The notes: a model not told the origin generated them from the sequence alone. DNA of 64,000 bases from an uncultured Carboxylicivirga sp. (GCA_947503525.1 CANNEA010000001.1:1240001-1304000); one strand, 5' to 3'; counted from the stretch's first letter, positions 34,670 to 43,354 are shown. A program made the numbers and translations.

Positions 34670-35251
34670 ATGGGAATGAAAGCCAGAGGAAAAATAAAGG
34701 ATAAGAAGGGTGCCATATTAAATGCTGCTTTGACATTAATAACCAAATATGGTTTGCACGGCGTAAGCATGAAGATGATTGCAGAGGAAGCCAATGTAGC
34801 TGCGGGCACCATTTATATTCATTTTAAGAATAAGGAAGAAATGTTGTCTTCTCTGTATTTAAATATTACTAATGAAATCAATCTGATGGTAGGTCGGCAC
34901 TATAAGGCCAATGTATCGTTTAAGGATAATTTTATTTTGATTTGGAGTGAGATATTAAAAGAATACATTAAAGATCAGAGGGTACCTGATTTTATATCAC
35001 AATTTGCGTTTTCGGCTGAGGATGCAAGTGCAGATAGTACGCAGTTACTTGCACCAATTTATGAACTGTTTGAGAAGGCACAGAAGGAAAACGTTATAAA
35101 AAATATGCCTATGCCCGGACTTGTTGCTCTAGCGCATGGTCCGATTACTGCCTTAGTTAGAATGGCAAGAAGTTCAAAGTTTGAAATAAGCAGTATTGAT
35201 GTCGAGAACTATGCCGAAGCCTGCTGGGACGCCATAAGGAGTAATCAATAG
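34670..35251 (+). CDS. TetR/AcrR family regulator
   Basis: A 193-residue repressor. The N-terminal helix-turn-helix is clear: KKGAILNAALTLITKYGLHGVSMKMIAEEANVAAGTIYIHFKNKEEMLSSLY. The C-terminal ligand domain (FILIWSEILKEYIKDQRVPDFISQF and onward) is not assignable to a ligand. It lies upstream of the export genes at 35347-38930 in the same direction, and a palindrome overlaps its promoter, so it very probably represses itself and perhaps the exporter. The likely start is ATG 34670; ATG 34676 is equally possible. Confidence 0.9.
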   Translation: MGMKARGKIKDKKGAILNAALTLITKYGLHGVSMKMIAEEANVAAGTIYIHFKNKEEMLSSLYLNITNEINLMVGRHYKANVSFKDNFILIWSEILKEYIKDQRVPDFISQFAFSAEDASADSTQLLAPIYELFEKAQKENVIKNMPMPGLVALAHGPITALVRMARSSKFEISSIDVENYAEACWDAIRSNQ

Positions 35252-35346
35252 TTAGTCATGATTAATTGTAAAGTATGCATTTGTTTTGCCCAAATACTCG
35301 AATAAACAAACAATAAGTTCAAAAATACAATCTAAAATATAATATA

Positions 35347-36765
35347 ATGAAGAAAGGAATATTACTATCCATACTCTGGCTATCGAGCTTTGTAATATAC
35401 TCAAGAGCCCAGGAGCTTGCTTTAGATAGTAGTCGTCAATTATCTTATTTTATTGAGGCAGCTATTGCCCATAATAAATTATTGAAAAGTCAACGCTTAG
35501 AGTTGGAGAAACAAGGTCTTATCAAAAAGCAAATATACCATACATACCTACCTAAATTAGAGGCCAGCGGTACATATGCTTACTCTAAAGGGAAATTGAA
35601 CATAGATACGGATCCTGTTCCATTTACTTTTCCGGGTTTGACACTGCCAATTACCGGAATGCCTCCAATGACGATTCCTCCAATGGACATGGCTATTCCC
35701 GGTTTGGACCATTCAATGGATTATAGTGGTAATCTTTGGATGGGAGGTTTAACAGCCAAGTGGACCATTTTTACAGGGTTAAAAGTGCCTTATCTGGGAA
35801 AGGCCATGCAACACAAGATTAGGGCTGAGGAATATATGCTTGATCAAAGTGAGGCTGATATTATTGAAGAGGTTTCATTTTATTACGATAATATAGCACT
35901 GTTGGCTCAATCGAGTAAATTGCTTCAAGAAAGTGAAAAACGTTTGGACAGGGAATCTAAAGTGGCCAAACATGCATTACAAGAAGGACTAATTACTCAG
36001 CATGATTTCCAAAAGATTGAGATTGCAATACTTGAGCTGGCTTCCAAACAAATTGAATATGATGGCAAACGTAGCTTGCTTCACTTAAAGCTGAAGCAAA
36101 TGACAGACTTGTCGTTAGAGGAGATTGCGCTAGTTAAAATAGACTTGCATCCAATAAAAAGTTTTAATCATGTAGGAACTTATTTAAACCGCCCGGAATT
36201 AAAGGCGTTAGATGAGGCTATTATCGCCAATGAGTACAAAGCTAAAAGCGAGCTTAGTGGTTACCTTCCAAAAGCTCAGGTGTTTGCTACTCACCAGTAT
36301 GCTGGTTTTACAAATGGTGAAGTTGGGCCAGTAGGGTTTAATAAGATTAACGCTTATCCTATTAATGCCGTTGGTGTTGGACTTAAGTGGGAGCTATTTG
36401 ATGGTTTGCATACGCATAGTGAGCGTAAAAAAGCCAAAATTGAGATTTTGCAAACTCAAAACAAACGAGATGAGGCTGCCGAGTTACTAATGTTGAATTA
36501 TAATAACTGCTACAGCAATTTTCAGGTTAATACTGCAAAAGAGGCTTTAAAAATCAAACAACAAGAATCATCCCTTAAAAGTCTTCAGATTTCATATAAA
36601 GAGTATCAGAATGGTTTGATTAATATTAGTGAGTTGCTTGAAGCGCTAACTGATTATGAGAAAATCGTTTTGGATTATTATCAAACCGTATTTGATCAGA
36701 GACAAAGTGCTGTTAAGTTAATGAATGCCACCGGTGATTTAAACGCATTATCTATTCAAAAGTAA
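35347..36765 (+). CDS. TolC family outer-membrane efflux channel
   Basis: A 472-residue protein with a signal peptide (GILLSILWLSSFVIYSRAQ) and two tandem OEP repeats of long amphipathic helices (AEEYMLDQSEADIIEEVSFYYDNIAL and the C-terminal block YNNCYSNFQVNTAKEALKI). Near residues 78-114 is a Pro/Met-rich insertion (PFTFPGLTLPITGMPPMTIP...), which probably lies in the outer barrel or loop region. It forms the trimeric outer-membrane tunnel of a tripartite exporter with the adaptor and permease encoded next. It begins 95 bases after tetR, so a separate promoter is possible. Confidence 0.9.
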   Translation: MKKGILLSILWLSSFVIYSRAQELALDSSRQLSYFIEAAIAHNKLLKSQRLELEKQGLIKKQIYHTYLPKLEASGTYAYSKGKLNIDTDPVPFTFPGLTLPITGMPPMTIPPMDMAIPGLDHSMDYSGNLWMGGLTAKWTIFTGLKVPYLGKAMQHKIRAEEYMLDQSEADIIEEVSFYYDNIALLAQSSKLLQESEKRLDRESKVAKHALQEGLITQHDFQKIEIAILELASKQIEYDGKRSLLHLKLKQMTDLSLEEIALVKIDLHPIKSFNHVGTYLNRPELKALDEAIIANEYKAKSELSGYLPKAQVFATHQYAGFTNGEVGPVGFNKINAYPINAVGVGLKWELFDGLHTHSERKKAKIEILQTQNKRDEAAELLMLNYNNCYSNFQVNTAKEALKIKQQESSLKSLQISYKEYQNGLINISELLEALTDYEKIVLDYYQTVFDQRQSAVKLMNATGDLNALSIQK

Positions 36766-36815
36766 AACTATAAGTAGGTTCACTAATAGTGTACTTGCAT
36801 CTAAATACTAAAACA

Positions 36816-37763
36816 ATGAAAGCAATTCTAAAAATACAATTCCTAATAGTTATAAGTTTATTTGTTGGGTGCAAACCTAAACAAATTGAAGGTATACAAG
36901 GTAAAGTTAAACGCGATGCCTTAATGGTGGTTTCAAAATACCCGGGACGAATTCTTGATATTCATGTACAGGAAGGCGATAAAGTGAGAAAAGGGGATAC
37001 CTTAATGCTGTTGGATATGCCTGAGGTTGAAGCTAAACTTGAGCAGGCCAAAGGTGCTGTAAGTGCGGCTCAGGCACAATATCAAATGGCTGTGAAAGGA
37101 GCAACAAATGAACAATTGGATCAGGTGATGGCCAAATTAGATGCGGTTACAGAGCAATATAATTATGCCGCAAAATCATATCAAAGAATTAACAACATGT
37201 TTAAAGATAGCATGGTATCGGTTCAAAAACACGATGAAGTGTATATGAAATATCAGGCGGCCAAGGCACAGTATAATGGCGTTAAAGCTAAGTACAATGA
37301 GGTTAAAAACGGCGTCAGAGATGAAAAAATTCAAATGGCTTTAGGTACATATGAACGTGCCAAAGGGACTTTACAAGAAGCCAATGTGGCTTATGCAGAA
37401 CGCTATTTAATTGCCCCGCAAAATATGACTGTTGAAACGATTGCCTTGCATGCAGGAGAATTGGTTTTACCGGGGTATGGTGTTATGACCGGCTATGAGC
37501 TTAATAAAGCATTTTTTCGATTTACAGTGGCAGAAAGCAAAATTACCCAATATAAAGTTGGTCAAGATATAATAGTGAACAGTCCATTTACGGATAAAGA
37601 CTATCGTGCAAAGGTTGTTTCAGTAAAACAATTAACTCGCTATGCAAATATTACATCTGCGTTCCCGGAGTACGAAATGGGTGAGTCGATTTATGAACTG
37701 AAGGCACTTCCTCAGAACGAAGTAACTGACTTGTTGACAAACCTTACTGTTCTACTAAAATAA
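36816..37763 (+). CDS. HlyD/MFP periplasmic adaptor, lipoprotein
   Basis: A 315-residue membrane fusion protein. The start ATG at 36816 gives MKAILKIQFLIVISLFVGC, with a lipobox whose Cys19 should be lipidated; the frame could begin at 36789 but would spoil the signal. A lipoyl-like half (VSKYPGRILDIHVQEGDKVRKGDTL), a long coiled-coil hairpin (about 65-190) and a beta-barrel region (YLIAPQNMTVETIALHAGELV) follow. It links the inner-membrane permease with TolC. It lies 50 bases after the TolC gene and 9 bases before the permease gene. Confidence 0.88.
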   Translation: MKAILKIQFLIVISLFVGCKPKQIEGIQGKVKRDALMVVSKYPGRILDIHVQEGDKVRKGDTLMLLDMPEVEAKLEQAKGAVSAAQAQYQMAVKGATNEQLDQVMAKLDAVTEQYNYAAKSYQRINNMFKDSMVSVQKHDEVYMKYQAAKAQYNGVKAKYNEVKNGVRDEKIQMALGTYERAKGTLQEANVAYAERYLIAPQNMTVETIALHAGELVLPGYGVMTGYELNKAFFRFTVAESKITQYKVGQDIIVNSPFTDKDYRAKVVSVKQLTRYANITSAFPEYEMGESIYELKALPQNEVTDLLTNLTVLLK

Positions 37764-37772
37764 TTCAAAAGG

Positions 37773-38930
37773 ATGAAAAATTTTATTTCCTTATTAAAAC
37801 GAGAATTTAAACTGTTTACCAGTAATTCGGTTGTGGTTGCCATTTTTATTGGTGCCCCTTTGGCCTATGGTTTATTATTGGGAGCAGTTTACAGTAAAGG
37901 TAAGGTCAATAACCTGCCTGTTCTGGTGGTTGATATAGATGATACGCCTTTAAGCCATCGTGCCATAGAAATGCTAGATGATAGCGAAATACTATTGGTT
38001 GATGTGAGTCATGGTAATGATGATATTAAACAAGCTATTATTGACAAGGATTATAGTACCATTATTACCATACCTTATCGTTTCGAAGCTGAGATTATTC
38101 AAAAACGCCATCCGGAGATTAAAGTTGAAATTAATTCAGCAAATATTGTACCGGCCAATTATGCCGCAAAGGCTGTTCAGGTGGCATTAGGAACTTTAAA
38201 TGCTGGTATTGAAATTCAAAGTCTCACAAAAACGGGAATGCCGGCGATAACCGCATTGGAACAGTATGAAGCTTTTAGTGTAAGCTATGCGCGTTTCTTT
38301 AATAAGTCGGGCAACTATGTTAGTTTTATGTGGCCAGGTGTTTTAGGTGTTATTCTTCAGCAGGTTTTTATGTTGGTGATGGCTTTAAGCTTTGCGCGTG
38401 AATTTGAAGATAAAACATATCATACTGAGTTTTATCCAAGGGTAAATAATGCCTGGTATGCCATGCTGATAAAGGCTTTACCTTTTTGGGTGATGGGCAT
38501 TGGAATTGTGGCACTACTATGGAGTATGTTTCCCTTGTTTAAAGTGCCATTTCAGGTTGATCCTCTGGCTATGGTTTCCCTGCTTGTTGCATTGATTCTG
38601 TCTGTTACCTTTATGGGTATTGCGGTTAGTTTAGCTATACCTAGTCAGCTCAAAGCTACTGAGATCTTAATGGTAATTGCAACGCCAAGTTTTATCTTAA
38701 GTGGTTTTACCTGGCCTTTGTCACAAATGCCTGAAGGCATTGTTTTGCTGGCTAAAACCATTCCATTAACTCATTTTCTGGAAGGGCTTCGAAAGTTGAT
38801 GCAATATGGTGCTACTTTCAATGACATCTTGCCGCAGCTCAAAGGACTTATGTATATTACTATTGTATTTGCTGCAATTTGTTATGCTTTATTCAAAATA
38901 TTACCTAACCTAAAGAAGTCATCCGTCTAA
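37773..38930 (+). CDS. ABC-2 type permease of an efflux system
   Basis: A 385-residue membrane protein of the ABC2_membrane_3/YhgE-like type: one N-terminal helix (VVVAIFIGAPLAYGLLLGAV), a periplasmic loop of about 150 residues (LPVLVVDIDDTPLSHRAIEML...), and five or so C-terminal helices with FILSGFTWPLSQMPEG, the typical end. No ATP-binding subunit is encoded in the operon. Either an ATPase elsewhere in the genome energises it or these permeases work differently. It is the last gene of the exporter operon, followed by a terminator. Substrate unknown; drug or envelope-component export is the general role. Confidence 0.85.
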   Translation: MKNFISLLKREFKLFTSNSVVVAIFIGAPLAYGLLLGAVYSKGKVNNLPVLVVDIDDTPLSHRAIEMLDDSEILLVDVSHGNDDIKQAIIDKDYSTIITIPYRFEAEIIQKRHPEIKVEINSANIVPANYAAKAVQVALGTLNAGIEIQSLTKTGMPAITALEQYEAFSVSYARFFNKSGNYVSFMWPGVLGVILQQVFMLVMALSFAREFEDKTYHTEFYPRVNNAWYAMLIKALPFWVMGIGIVALLWSMFPLFKVPFQVDPLAMVSLLVALILSVTFMGIAVSLAIPSQLKATEILMVIATPSFILSGFTWPLSQMPEGIVLLAKTIPLTHFLEGLRKLMQYGATFNDILPQLKGLMYITIVFAAICYALFKILPNLKKSSV

Positions 38931-38954
38931 AAGGATGAACATTGTGAATGAGCC

Positions 38955-38986
38955 GCCTCTGATTTTAATTGTCAGGGGCTTTTTTT
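38955..38986 (+). terminator. Terminator of the exporter operon
   Basis: GCCTCTGA and TCAGGGGC form an 8-bp stem (one G-T pair) with a 9-nt loop, followed by seven T. Confidence 0.75.
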
Positions 38987-39152
38987 ATTAATGACAAAAG
39001 GATAACGGTTGAGTTCAAAATGGATTAAGTAAATGTAATGTTTAAGTGTTATCCATACTGAAAATCGGAATCTTGAATGGGTCAGTTAAATGTAATCAGC
39101 AATATAGCTGTCCCGACAACTTTTTATATCCTGCAAAAAAATCGGTTCAAAA

Positions 39153-39184
39153 TTGATATAATGAGAAATATCTCATTATATTTG
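39153..39184 (+). promoter_or_regulatory. Promoter of the DUF134/ORP-like cluster
   Basis: A -33 TTG (39153-39155), a 21-base spacer and the exact -7 element TATATTTG (39177-39184) precede the DUF134 start by about 40 bases. The two dyads at 39162-39175 and 39188-39201 lie within the spacer and at the predicted start point. Confidence 0.65.
39162..39175. promoter_or_regulatory. Operator dyad 1 of the DUF134 promoter
   Basis: TGAGAAATATCTCA has perfect 5-bp inverted arms (TGAGA/TCTCA) around AATA. It lies between the -33 and -7 elements. An identical copy follows 26 bases downstream. Confidence 0.6.
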
Positions 39185-39187
39185 TAG

Positions 39188-39201
39188 TGAGAAATATCTC
39201 A
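39188..39201. promoter_or_regulatory. Operator dyad 2 of the DUF134 promoter
   Basis: A second identical TGAGAAATATCTCA, just after the -7 element and over the predicted transcription start. Two copies around the promoter suggest cooperative repression. Confidence 0.6.
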
Positions 39202-39222
39202 TAAACGTATTTAATTCCCATT

Positions 39223-39633
39223 ATGCCAAGACGTAGAAGATTAAGAAGGGTGGTTGCTCCACCGGGATTTAAGGGTTTTAAACCATATGGTGTGTTTAAG
39301 TCATCAGAAGATAAGGTTGAACTTTTGTATGAAGAATATGAAGCGATTAAGCTTTCGGATTACGATGGACTAAACCATGAAAATGCAGCCAGCTTGATGG
39401 GTGTTTCTCGCCCAACATTTGCCCGGATATATGAGAGTGCCAGAAAAAAAATTGCACAAGCTCTGGTTGAGAATAAGGAAATAATGTCGGTGTATGGAAA
39501 TGCATTACTGGATAAGCATTGGTTTTTATGTAAGGATTGTCATGCCCGGTTTACAATTCCCCAATCATTAACTCAACAAATATGTGCCTTATGCTCCTCT
39601 AAAAATATTGAACCTTTAAAAGAGATTGTATGA
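39223..39633 (+). CDS. DUF134 family DNA-binding protein
   Basis: A 136-residue protein of the DUF134 family: PRRRRLRRVVAPPGFKGFKP at the start is the family signature, followed by the LLYEEYEAIKLSDYDGLNHENAASLMGVSRPTFARIYESARKKIA block with a sigma-70-like helix-turn-helix, and a C-terminal CxxC pair (CKDCHARF and CALC) that probably binds zinc. DUF134 proteins are predicted regulators found beside NifX/NifB-type and Mrp-type genes. It overlaps the next gene by 4 bases (ATGA). Its own promoter carries two dyads, so autoregulation is likely. Confidence 0.85.
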   Translation: MPRRRRLRRVVAPPGFKGFKPYGVFKSSEDKVELLYEEYEAIKLSDYDGLNHENAASLMGVSRPTFARIYESARKKIAQALVENKEIMSVYGNALLDKHWFLCKDCHARFTIPQSLTQQICALCSSKNIEPLKEIV

Positions 39634-39947
39634 AAACATTAATATCAGCATCAGAGAATAAAGTGGAAGCCTTGTTTGATAAACGTTTTGGCAGAGCTGC
39701 ATGGTTTTGTATCTACGATGAAATAAGCGGAGCTATTGAGTTTGTTGAAAACGAAAATGTTAATGCCAGTAATGGAGCAGGTTCAAAAGCTGCTGAAACA
39801 GTTATAGCACATGATGTTAAAAAAGTAATATCTGGTGATTTTGGTCCAAAAGCCAAGGAGTTGTTAGAAAAGTTCGAAATACAGATGGTTATCATTCAGG
39901 ATGATAGCTTGACGATTGAACGCATTATTACAAAACTTAGAAAATAA
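39630..39947 (+). CDS. NifX/NifB-like dinitrogenase iron-molybdenum cofactor-binding protein 1
   Basis: A 105-residue single-domain protein of the NifX/NifB/Mo-nitrogenase cofactor-binding family, the fold of the Desulfovibrio orange protein (ORP). ASENKVEALFDKRFGRAAWFCIYDE and GSKAAETVIAHDVKKVISGDFGPKAKELL are the family blocks. Members bind metal-sulfur clusters such as FeMo-co precursors or a Mo-Cu cluster. There is one Cys (WFCIYD) and no C-terminal Cys/His tail, unlike the second copy. It overlaps DUF134 by 4 bases and is followed 4 bases later by the small Gly-rich gene. Confidence 0.87.
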   Translation: MKTLISASENKVEALFDKRFGRAAWFCIYDEISGAIEFVENENVNASNGAGSKAAETVIAHDVKKVISGDFGPKAKELLEKFEIQMVIIQDDSLTIERIITKLRK

Positions 39948-39951
39948 AATT

Positions 39952-40131
39952 ATGCCGGGATTTGATAAGACTGGCCCTGAAGGACAAGGATCTCGAACAG
40001 GCCGAATGATGGGTAAATGTAATTCAAAAAACACTTCCTGTGATGGAAGTGGGCTAAGGAATGGAAGTGGAGGTCATGGATTCGGCAACAGAGAGAATAG
40101 CGGACGTGGCAAGGGTGCACAAGGTAAATAA
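39952..40131 (+). CDS. Small Gly-rich DUF5320-like protein
   Basis: A 59-residue, low-complexity protein. It begins MPGFDKTGPEGQGSRTGR, the pattern of the DUF5320 family (MP-D-TGP-G-G-TGR), then continues with Gly, Asn and Ser-rich sequence and two Cys (GKCNSKNTSC). A reading frame extends upstream to 39916 inside the NifX gene, but the ATG at 39952 starts the family motif. Such proteins accompany NifX-like and Mrp-type genes in anaerobes; function unknown. It lies between the two NifX-like genes in the same operon. Confidence 0.7.
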   Translation: MPGFDKTGPEGQGSRTGRMMGKCNSKNTSCDGSGLRNGSGGHGFGNRENSGRGKGAQGK

Positions 40132-40226
40132 ATGCTAGCTGGGGCTCTGTTTTTATTTGCTTTAGGATAAGTCAAACAGGACACATGGTTTAATGATTTG
40201 ATTTTTCAATATTAAAATAATTAAAA

Positions 40227-40595
40227 ATGACGAAAAAAATTGCAGTACCTGTTAATGAAGCAGGAATATTGGATGCACATTTTGGACATTGCAAGTTTTT
40301 TGCACTGCTACATACCAATGGAAAACAAATTGTGTCTGAAGAAAAGGTTATACCACCTCCTCATGAACCTGGACTGTTGCCACGTTGGTTAGGTGAGAAA
40401 GGCGTAACAGATATCATTGCTGGTGGTATGGGGCAGAAAGCCATACAATTATTTACGCAAAATGGTGTTAATGCTTTTGTTGGTGCTCCAAAGCGTAGCG
40501 CAGTTGAGTTGGTAGAAGGGCATTTAAATGGAGAGTTAAGCTTTAATTCAAATTATTGCAATCATGATACTAACCACAGTTGCACTGGACATTAA
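40227..40595 (+). CDS. NifX/NifB-like cofactor-binding protein 2 with Cys/His tail
   Basis: A 122-residue NifX/NifB-family domain: KIAVPVNEAGILDAHFGHCKFFALLHTN, then a Pro-rich loop (IPPPHEPGLLPRWLGEKGVTDIIAGGMGQKAIQLF) and VNAFVGAPKRSAVELVEG. The C-terminal tail NYCNHDTNHSCTGH adds two Cys and three His, a likely metal site lacking in the first copy. Members bind metal-sulfur cofactors; by resemblance to the ORP of Desulfovibrio this may bind a molybdenum-copper-sulfur cluster, but that is inference. It starts 95 bases after the DUF5320-like gene. Confidence 0.87.
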   Translation: MTKKIAVPVNEAGILDAHFGHCKFFALLHTNGKQIVSEEKVIPPPHEPGLLPRWLGEKGVTDIIAGGMGQKAIQLFTQNGVNAFVGAPKRSAVELVEGHLNGELSFNSNYCNHDTNHSCTGH

Positions 40596-40736
40596 CTGCC
40601 CTCTTAGGATTTTATCCAATGCCTTTCTAAAAGCAAATAAATTACTGAATAAGTCATTTCCTTTTTATTCGGCTGATAATTAAATCTAGTTAATGGTCGG
40701 ATAATTTGAATGTATCACAAATAATTAAGGTTATAA

Positions 40737-41615
40737 ATGTCATATAAAATAGCCATCGCAAGCGGTAAGGGTGGAACTGGTAAAACAACGGTTGCTATTA
40801 ATCTTTTAGTATCATGGCAAAGGGTTATTGGAGAGCATATTGAGTTGGTGGATTGTGATGTGGAAGAACCTAATGCCATGATCTTTTTTCCAGAAGCACA
40901 AAAAGAAAAGGAAGAAAGTATTTTACAACTTATCCCGGAAATCAATCGTGATTCATGTACCTTTTGTAAGGCATGCGTTGAGTATTGTGAGTTTAATGCC
41001 ATTTCACTTATTCCTCATGTAAGGTTTGCCGAAGTTAATCAGAGTCTTTGTCACTCATGTGGCGCTTGTTTAGTTGCCTGTAAGCACAATGCCATTAATG
41101 AAATTCCATATCCAATAGGCAAGGTTTCAAGCTATAAAACGAATAATGGATACTTCATAAAAGAAGGGCGCTTAAAAATTGGTTCGCTTATGCAAACCAT
41201 GCTTATTAAAGAACTTAAAAAAAGGGTAAGCGAGCATTCTAATATTATACTCTATGATGCGCCTCCAGGTACTAGTTGCCCCGTGGTTGAAACAATCAGC
41301 GATACAGACTATGTAATTATTGTTGCCGAACCAACCCTGTTTGGATTATATGATTTAAAACTGATGATAAAATTAACCAGGGAAGTTAATCTTCCTTTTG
41401 GTGTGATTATTAATAAATCAGGTTTAGGGGATCGTCAGGTATATAATTTTCTCAGAGAGGAAGGTATTCAGTTATTAGGTGAAATCCCTTTTAGCAAAGA
41501 ATATGCTGGATTATATGCAAAAGGAGATATTGTGGATAAGGCATCTGAAGGTATCCAAGAGGTGTATAAAAATGTTGTCGCTAAACTTTCAAATGAGATA
41601 ATGCAGTATGATTGA
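40737..41615 (+). CDS. MinD/Mrp-like ATPase with two 4Fe-4S motifs, copy 1
   Basis: A 292-residue P-loop ATPase of the nucleotide-binding MinD/Mrp superfamily. The deviant Walker A is SGKGGTGKT (9-17), with the later switch VDCDVEEPN and DAPPGTSCP. Between residues 74 and 115 is an inserted ferredoxin-like part with two CxxCxxCxxxC motifs (Cys74/77/80/84 and Cys105/108/111/115), so it should bind two 4Fe-4S clusters. Members are thought to load or move metal clusters for the ORP-type complex (inferred). It overlaps the next gene by 8 bases. It is clearly distinct from a ParA partition protein. Confidence 0.9.
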   Translation: MSYKIAIASGKGGTGKTTVAINLLVSWQRVIGEHIELVDCDVEEPNAMIFFPEAQKEKEESILQLIPEINRDSCTFCKACVEYCEFNAISLIPHVRFAEVNQSLCHSCGACLVACKHNAINEIPYPIGKVSSYKTNNGYFIKEGRLKIGSLMQTMLIKELKKRVSEHSNIILYDAPPGTSCPVVETISDTDYVIIVAEPTLFGLYDLKLMIKLTREVNLPFGVIINKSGLGDRQVYNFLREEGIQLLGEIPFSKEYAGLYAKGDIVDKASEGIQEVYKNVVAKLSNEIMQYD

Positions 41616-42477
41616 GATAACGGTTTTAAGTGGCAAAGGTGGAACGGGTAAAACCAGTATTACGGCAGCCCTGGCTTCAATAGCTGAGAGTGCAGTCTAC
41701 TGCGATAATGATGTAGATGCTGCTGACCTTCATTTGTTATTTAAACCAAAGGTGAAGGAAAAATACCTCTTCGAAAGTGGATGGAACGTAATAATTAATT
41801 CGGATACATGTAAACTATGCAACATATGCATAAAGCATTGCAGATTCGACGCCATTTATTCAGATAAAAATGGAGGGTTACAGATTAACCCTCATAAATG
41901 TGAAGGGTGTAGACTTTGTGAACGTATCTGCCCGGAAAGTGCCATTAGTTCAGTCAAAAATAATAATAATCAATGGTTTGTGTCTGATTCTCGTTTTGGT
42001 ACATTGGTTCATGCAGAAATGGGGCCTGGGGAGGAAAACTCAGGAAAATTGGTAAGTCAGGTGCGCAAAAAAGCAAAAGAAATTGCCTTATCTGAAAACA
42101 AAAAATTTGTCATTAATGATGGCCCTCCCGGAATTGGTTGCACCACCATTGCATCCCTTACTGGCACCAATAGGGTGCTATTGGTTATTGAACCCACTAA
42201 GTCAGCTTTGCATGATGCTTTTCGACTGCTTGAATTAATTCATTCTTTTAAAATTAAGGCTTTTGCAATAATCAATAAATATGACATTAATATGGAGCTT
42301 GTTCGGAAAATAGAATTATTTCTGAATGAAAAGAATATACCTATACTGGCTTATATCCCATTTGATGAATGCATGGTTGAATCCATGACTAAAGGACAAA
42401 CCATTGTTGAGCATCAAGTGAATTCTACATCTTCCGAATTGATAAAGAAGGCATGGGAGAAGATAAGCATTTTATAA
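41608..42477 (+). CDS. MinD/Mrp-like ATPase with two 4Fe-4S motifs, copy 2
   Basis: A 289-residue paralogue of the preceding gene. Walker A is SGKGGTGKT (8-16), followed by CDNDVDAADL and NDGPPGIGCT. The two ferredoxin motifs are Cys68/71/74/78 and Cys98/101/104/108. The two copies overlap by 8 bases and are probably made in equal amounts, suggesting a heterodimer. Paired cluster-carrying ATPases of this sort are a hallmark of ORP-type loci. The sequences differ enough that the duplication is old. Confidence 0.9.
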   Translation: MIEITVLSGKGGTGKTSITAALASIAESAVYCDNDVDAADLHLLFKPKVKEKYLFESGWNVIINSDTCKLCNICIKHCRFDAIYSDKNGGLQINPHKCEGCRLCERICPESAISSVKNNNNQWFVSDSRFGTLVHAEMGPGEENSGKLVSQVRKKAKEIALSENKKFVINDGPPGIGCTTIASLTGTNRVLLVIEPTKSALHDAFRLLELIHSFKIKAFAIINKYDINMELVRKIELFLNEKNIPILAYIPFDECMVESMTKGQTIVEHQVNSTSSELIKKAWEKISIL

Positions 42478-42498
42478 AATTATTTAAAATGGGATAAC

Positions 42499-43236
42499 AT
42501 GAAAATCAACAAAGTAAAACTTAATCTATTATTAGATATATTAATGTTTATCCATATGTTGCCGATAATCGGAATCGGTTTTCTCATTAAGTCTGTTCTC
42601 GTGCCGGGATACGAACGAAATAGTATTTATGGCCATGATGTTGAACTTTATTTTTGTGGAATTGATCGTCATCAATGGGGAACAATTCATTTTCTATTCA
42701 GCTTGGTACTGATTTTTTTATTAGGTCTACACATTGTTTTTCACTGGAAGCAAGTTGTTTGCATTTTTAATAAAATGCTACCATTACGACTTGTACGTGT
42801 TGTAATAGCATTAGTATTATTGATGTTAACAATCGTCATTGGTATACTCCCCCTGATTGTTACTCCACAAATTAAGGAAAATGTCTCTCATAATGCCCAT
42901 GCTAATGAATTACCGGGAGTTTCTCATACGTATGAGCCTAAGCAAATTAAAAAGCAGTTCCATAATATCGAATCAACGAAAGATGGTTCGGCTGGTAATA
43001 CACATGGCGGACATGCCAAAATAGAAATATATGGCTACATGACCTTAAATGAGCTTGCAAAGAAGTACAAGGTAAATGCAAAGGCTTTAGCATTAAGTAT
43101 TAATGTTCCACAAGGAAATATGGATGAACGCCTAGGTAGGTTAAGGAGGAAGTATGGTTTTGAATTAAGTGATCTGAAAAGATATTTAGAAAACAAATTG
43201 ACTGAAAATATTGCAAATGAAGAAGATGTAAAATAG
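42499..43236 (+). CDS. DUF4405 cytochrome-b-like membrane protein
   Basis: A 245-residue protein with three membrane helices (about 10-33, 63-84, 98-122). His residues in or beside the membrane (His19, His58, His64, His78, His82) match the DUF4405 heme-b-type pattern, so electron transfer is possible. The C-terminal soluble part (TLNELAKKYKVNAKALALSI ... RLRRKYGFELSDLKRYLENK, about 182-234) is a small helical domain that also follows NapH-type ferredoxins and other redox membrane proteins. It lies 21 bases after the second ATPase gene, so it may connect that system to the quinone pool (inferred). Not a standard gene of ORP loci that I know of. Confidence 0.75.
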   Translation: MKINKVKLNLLLDILMFIHMLPIIGIGFLIKSVLVPGYERNSIYGHDVELYFCGIDRHQWGTIHFLFSLVLIFLLGLHIVFHWKQVVCIFNKMLPLRLVRVVIALVLLMLTIVIGILPLIVTPQIKENVSHNAHANELPGVSHTYEPKQIKKQFHNIESTKDGSAGNTHGGHAKIEIYGYMTLNELAKKYKVNAKALALSINVPQGNMDERLGRLRRKYGFELSDLKRYLENKLTENIANEEDVK

Positions 43237-43354
43237 CACTAGTCAGGAGGTTTAATTTCAATTGAGATCAGCTGAATTGACTTAAACCCGTTGGACTTCA
43301 TCCTTAGTCGAGTTGTTTAGTTTTTGTTTTAACTAGAATTGATTTACAGAAGAT

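Noticed and set aside
40737-42477. Annotation of the paired ATPases as ParA plasmid-partition proteins
   Set aside because: Both have two 4Fe-4S motifs inserted after the P-loop and no ParB or centromere-like repeat is near.
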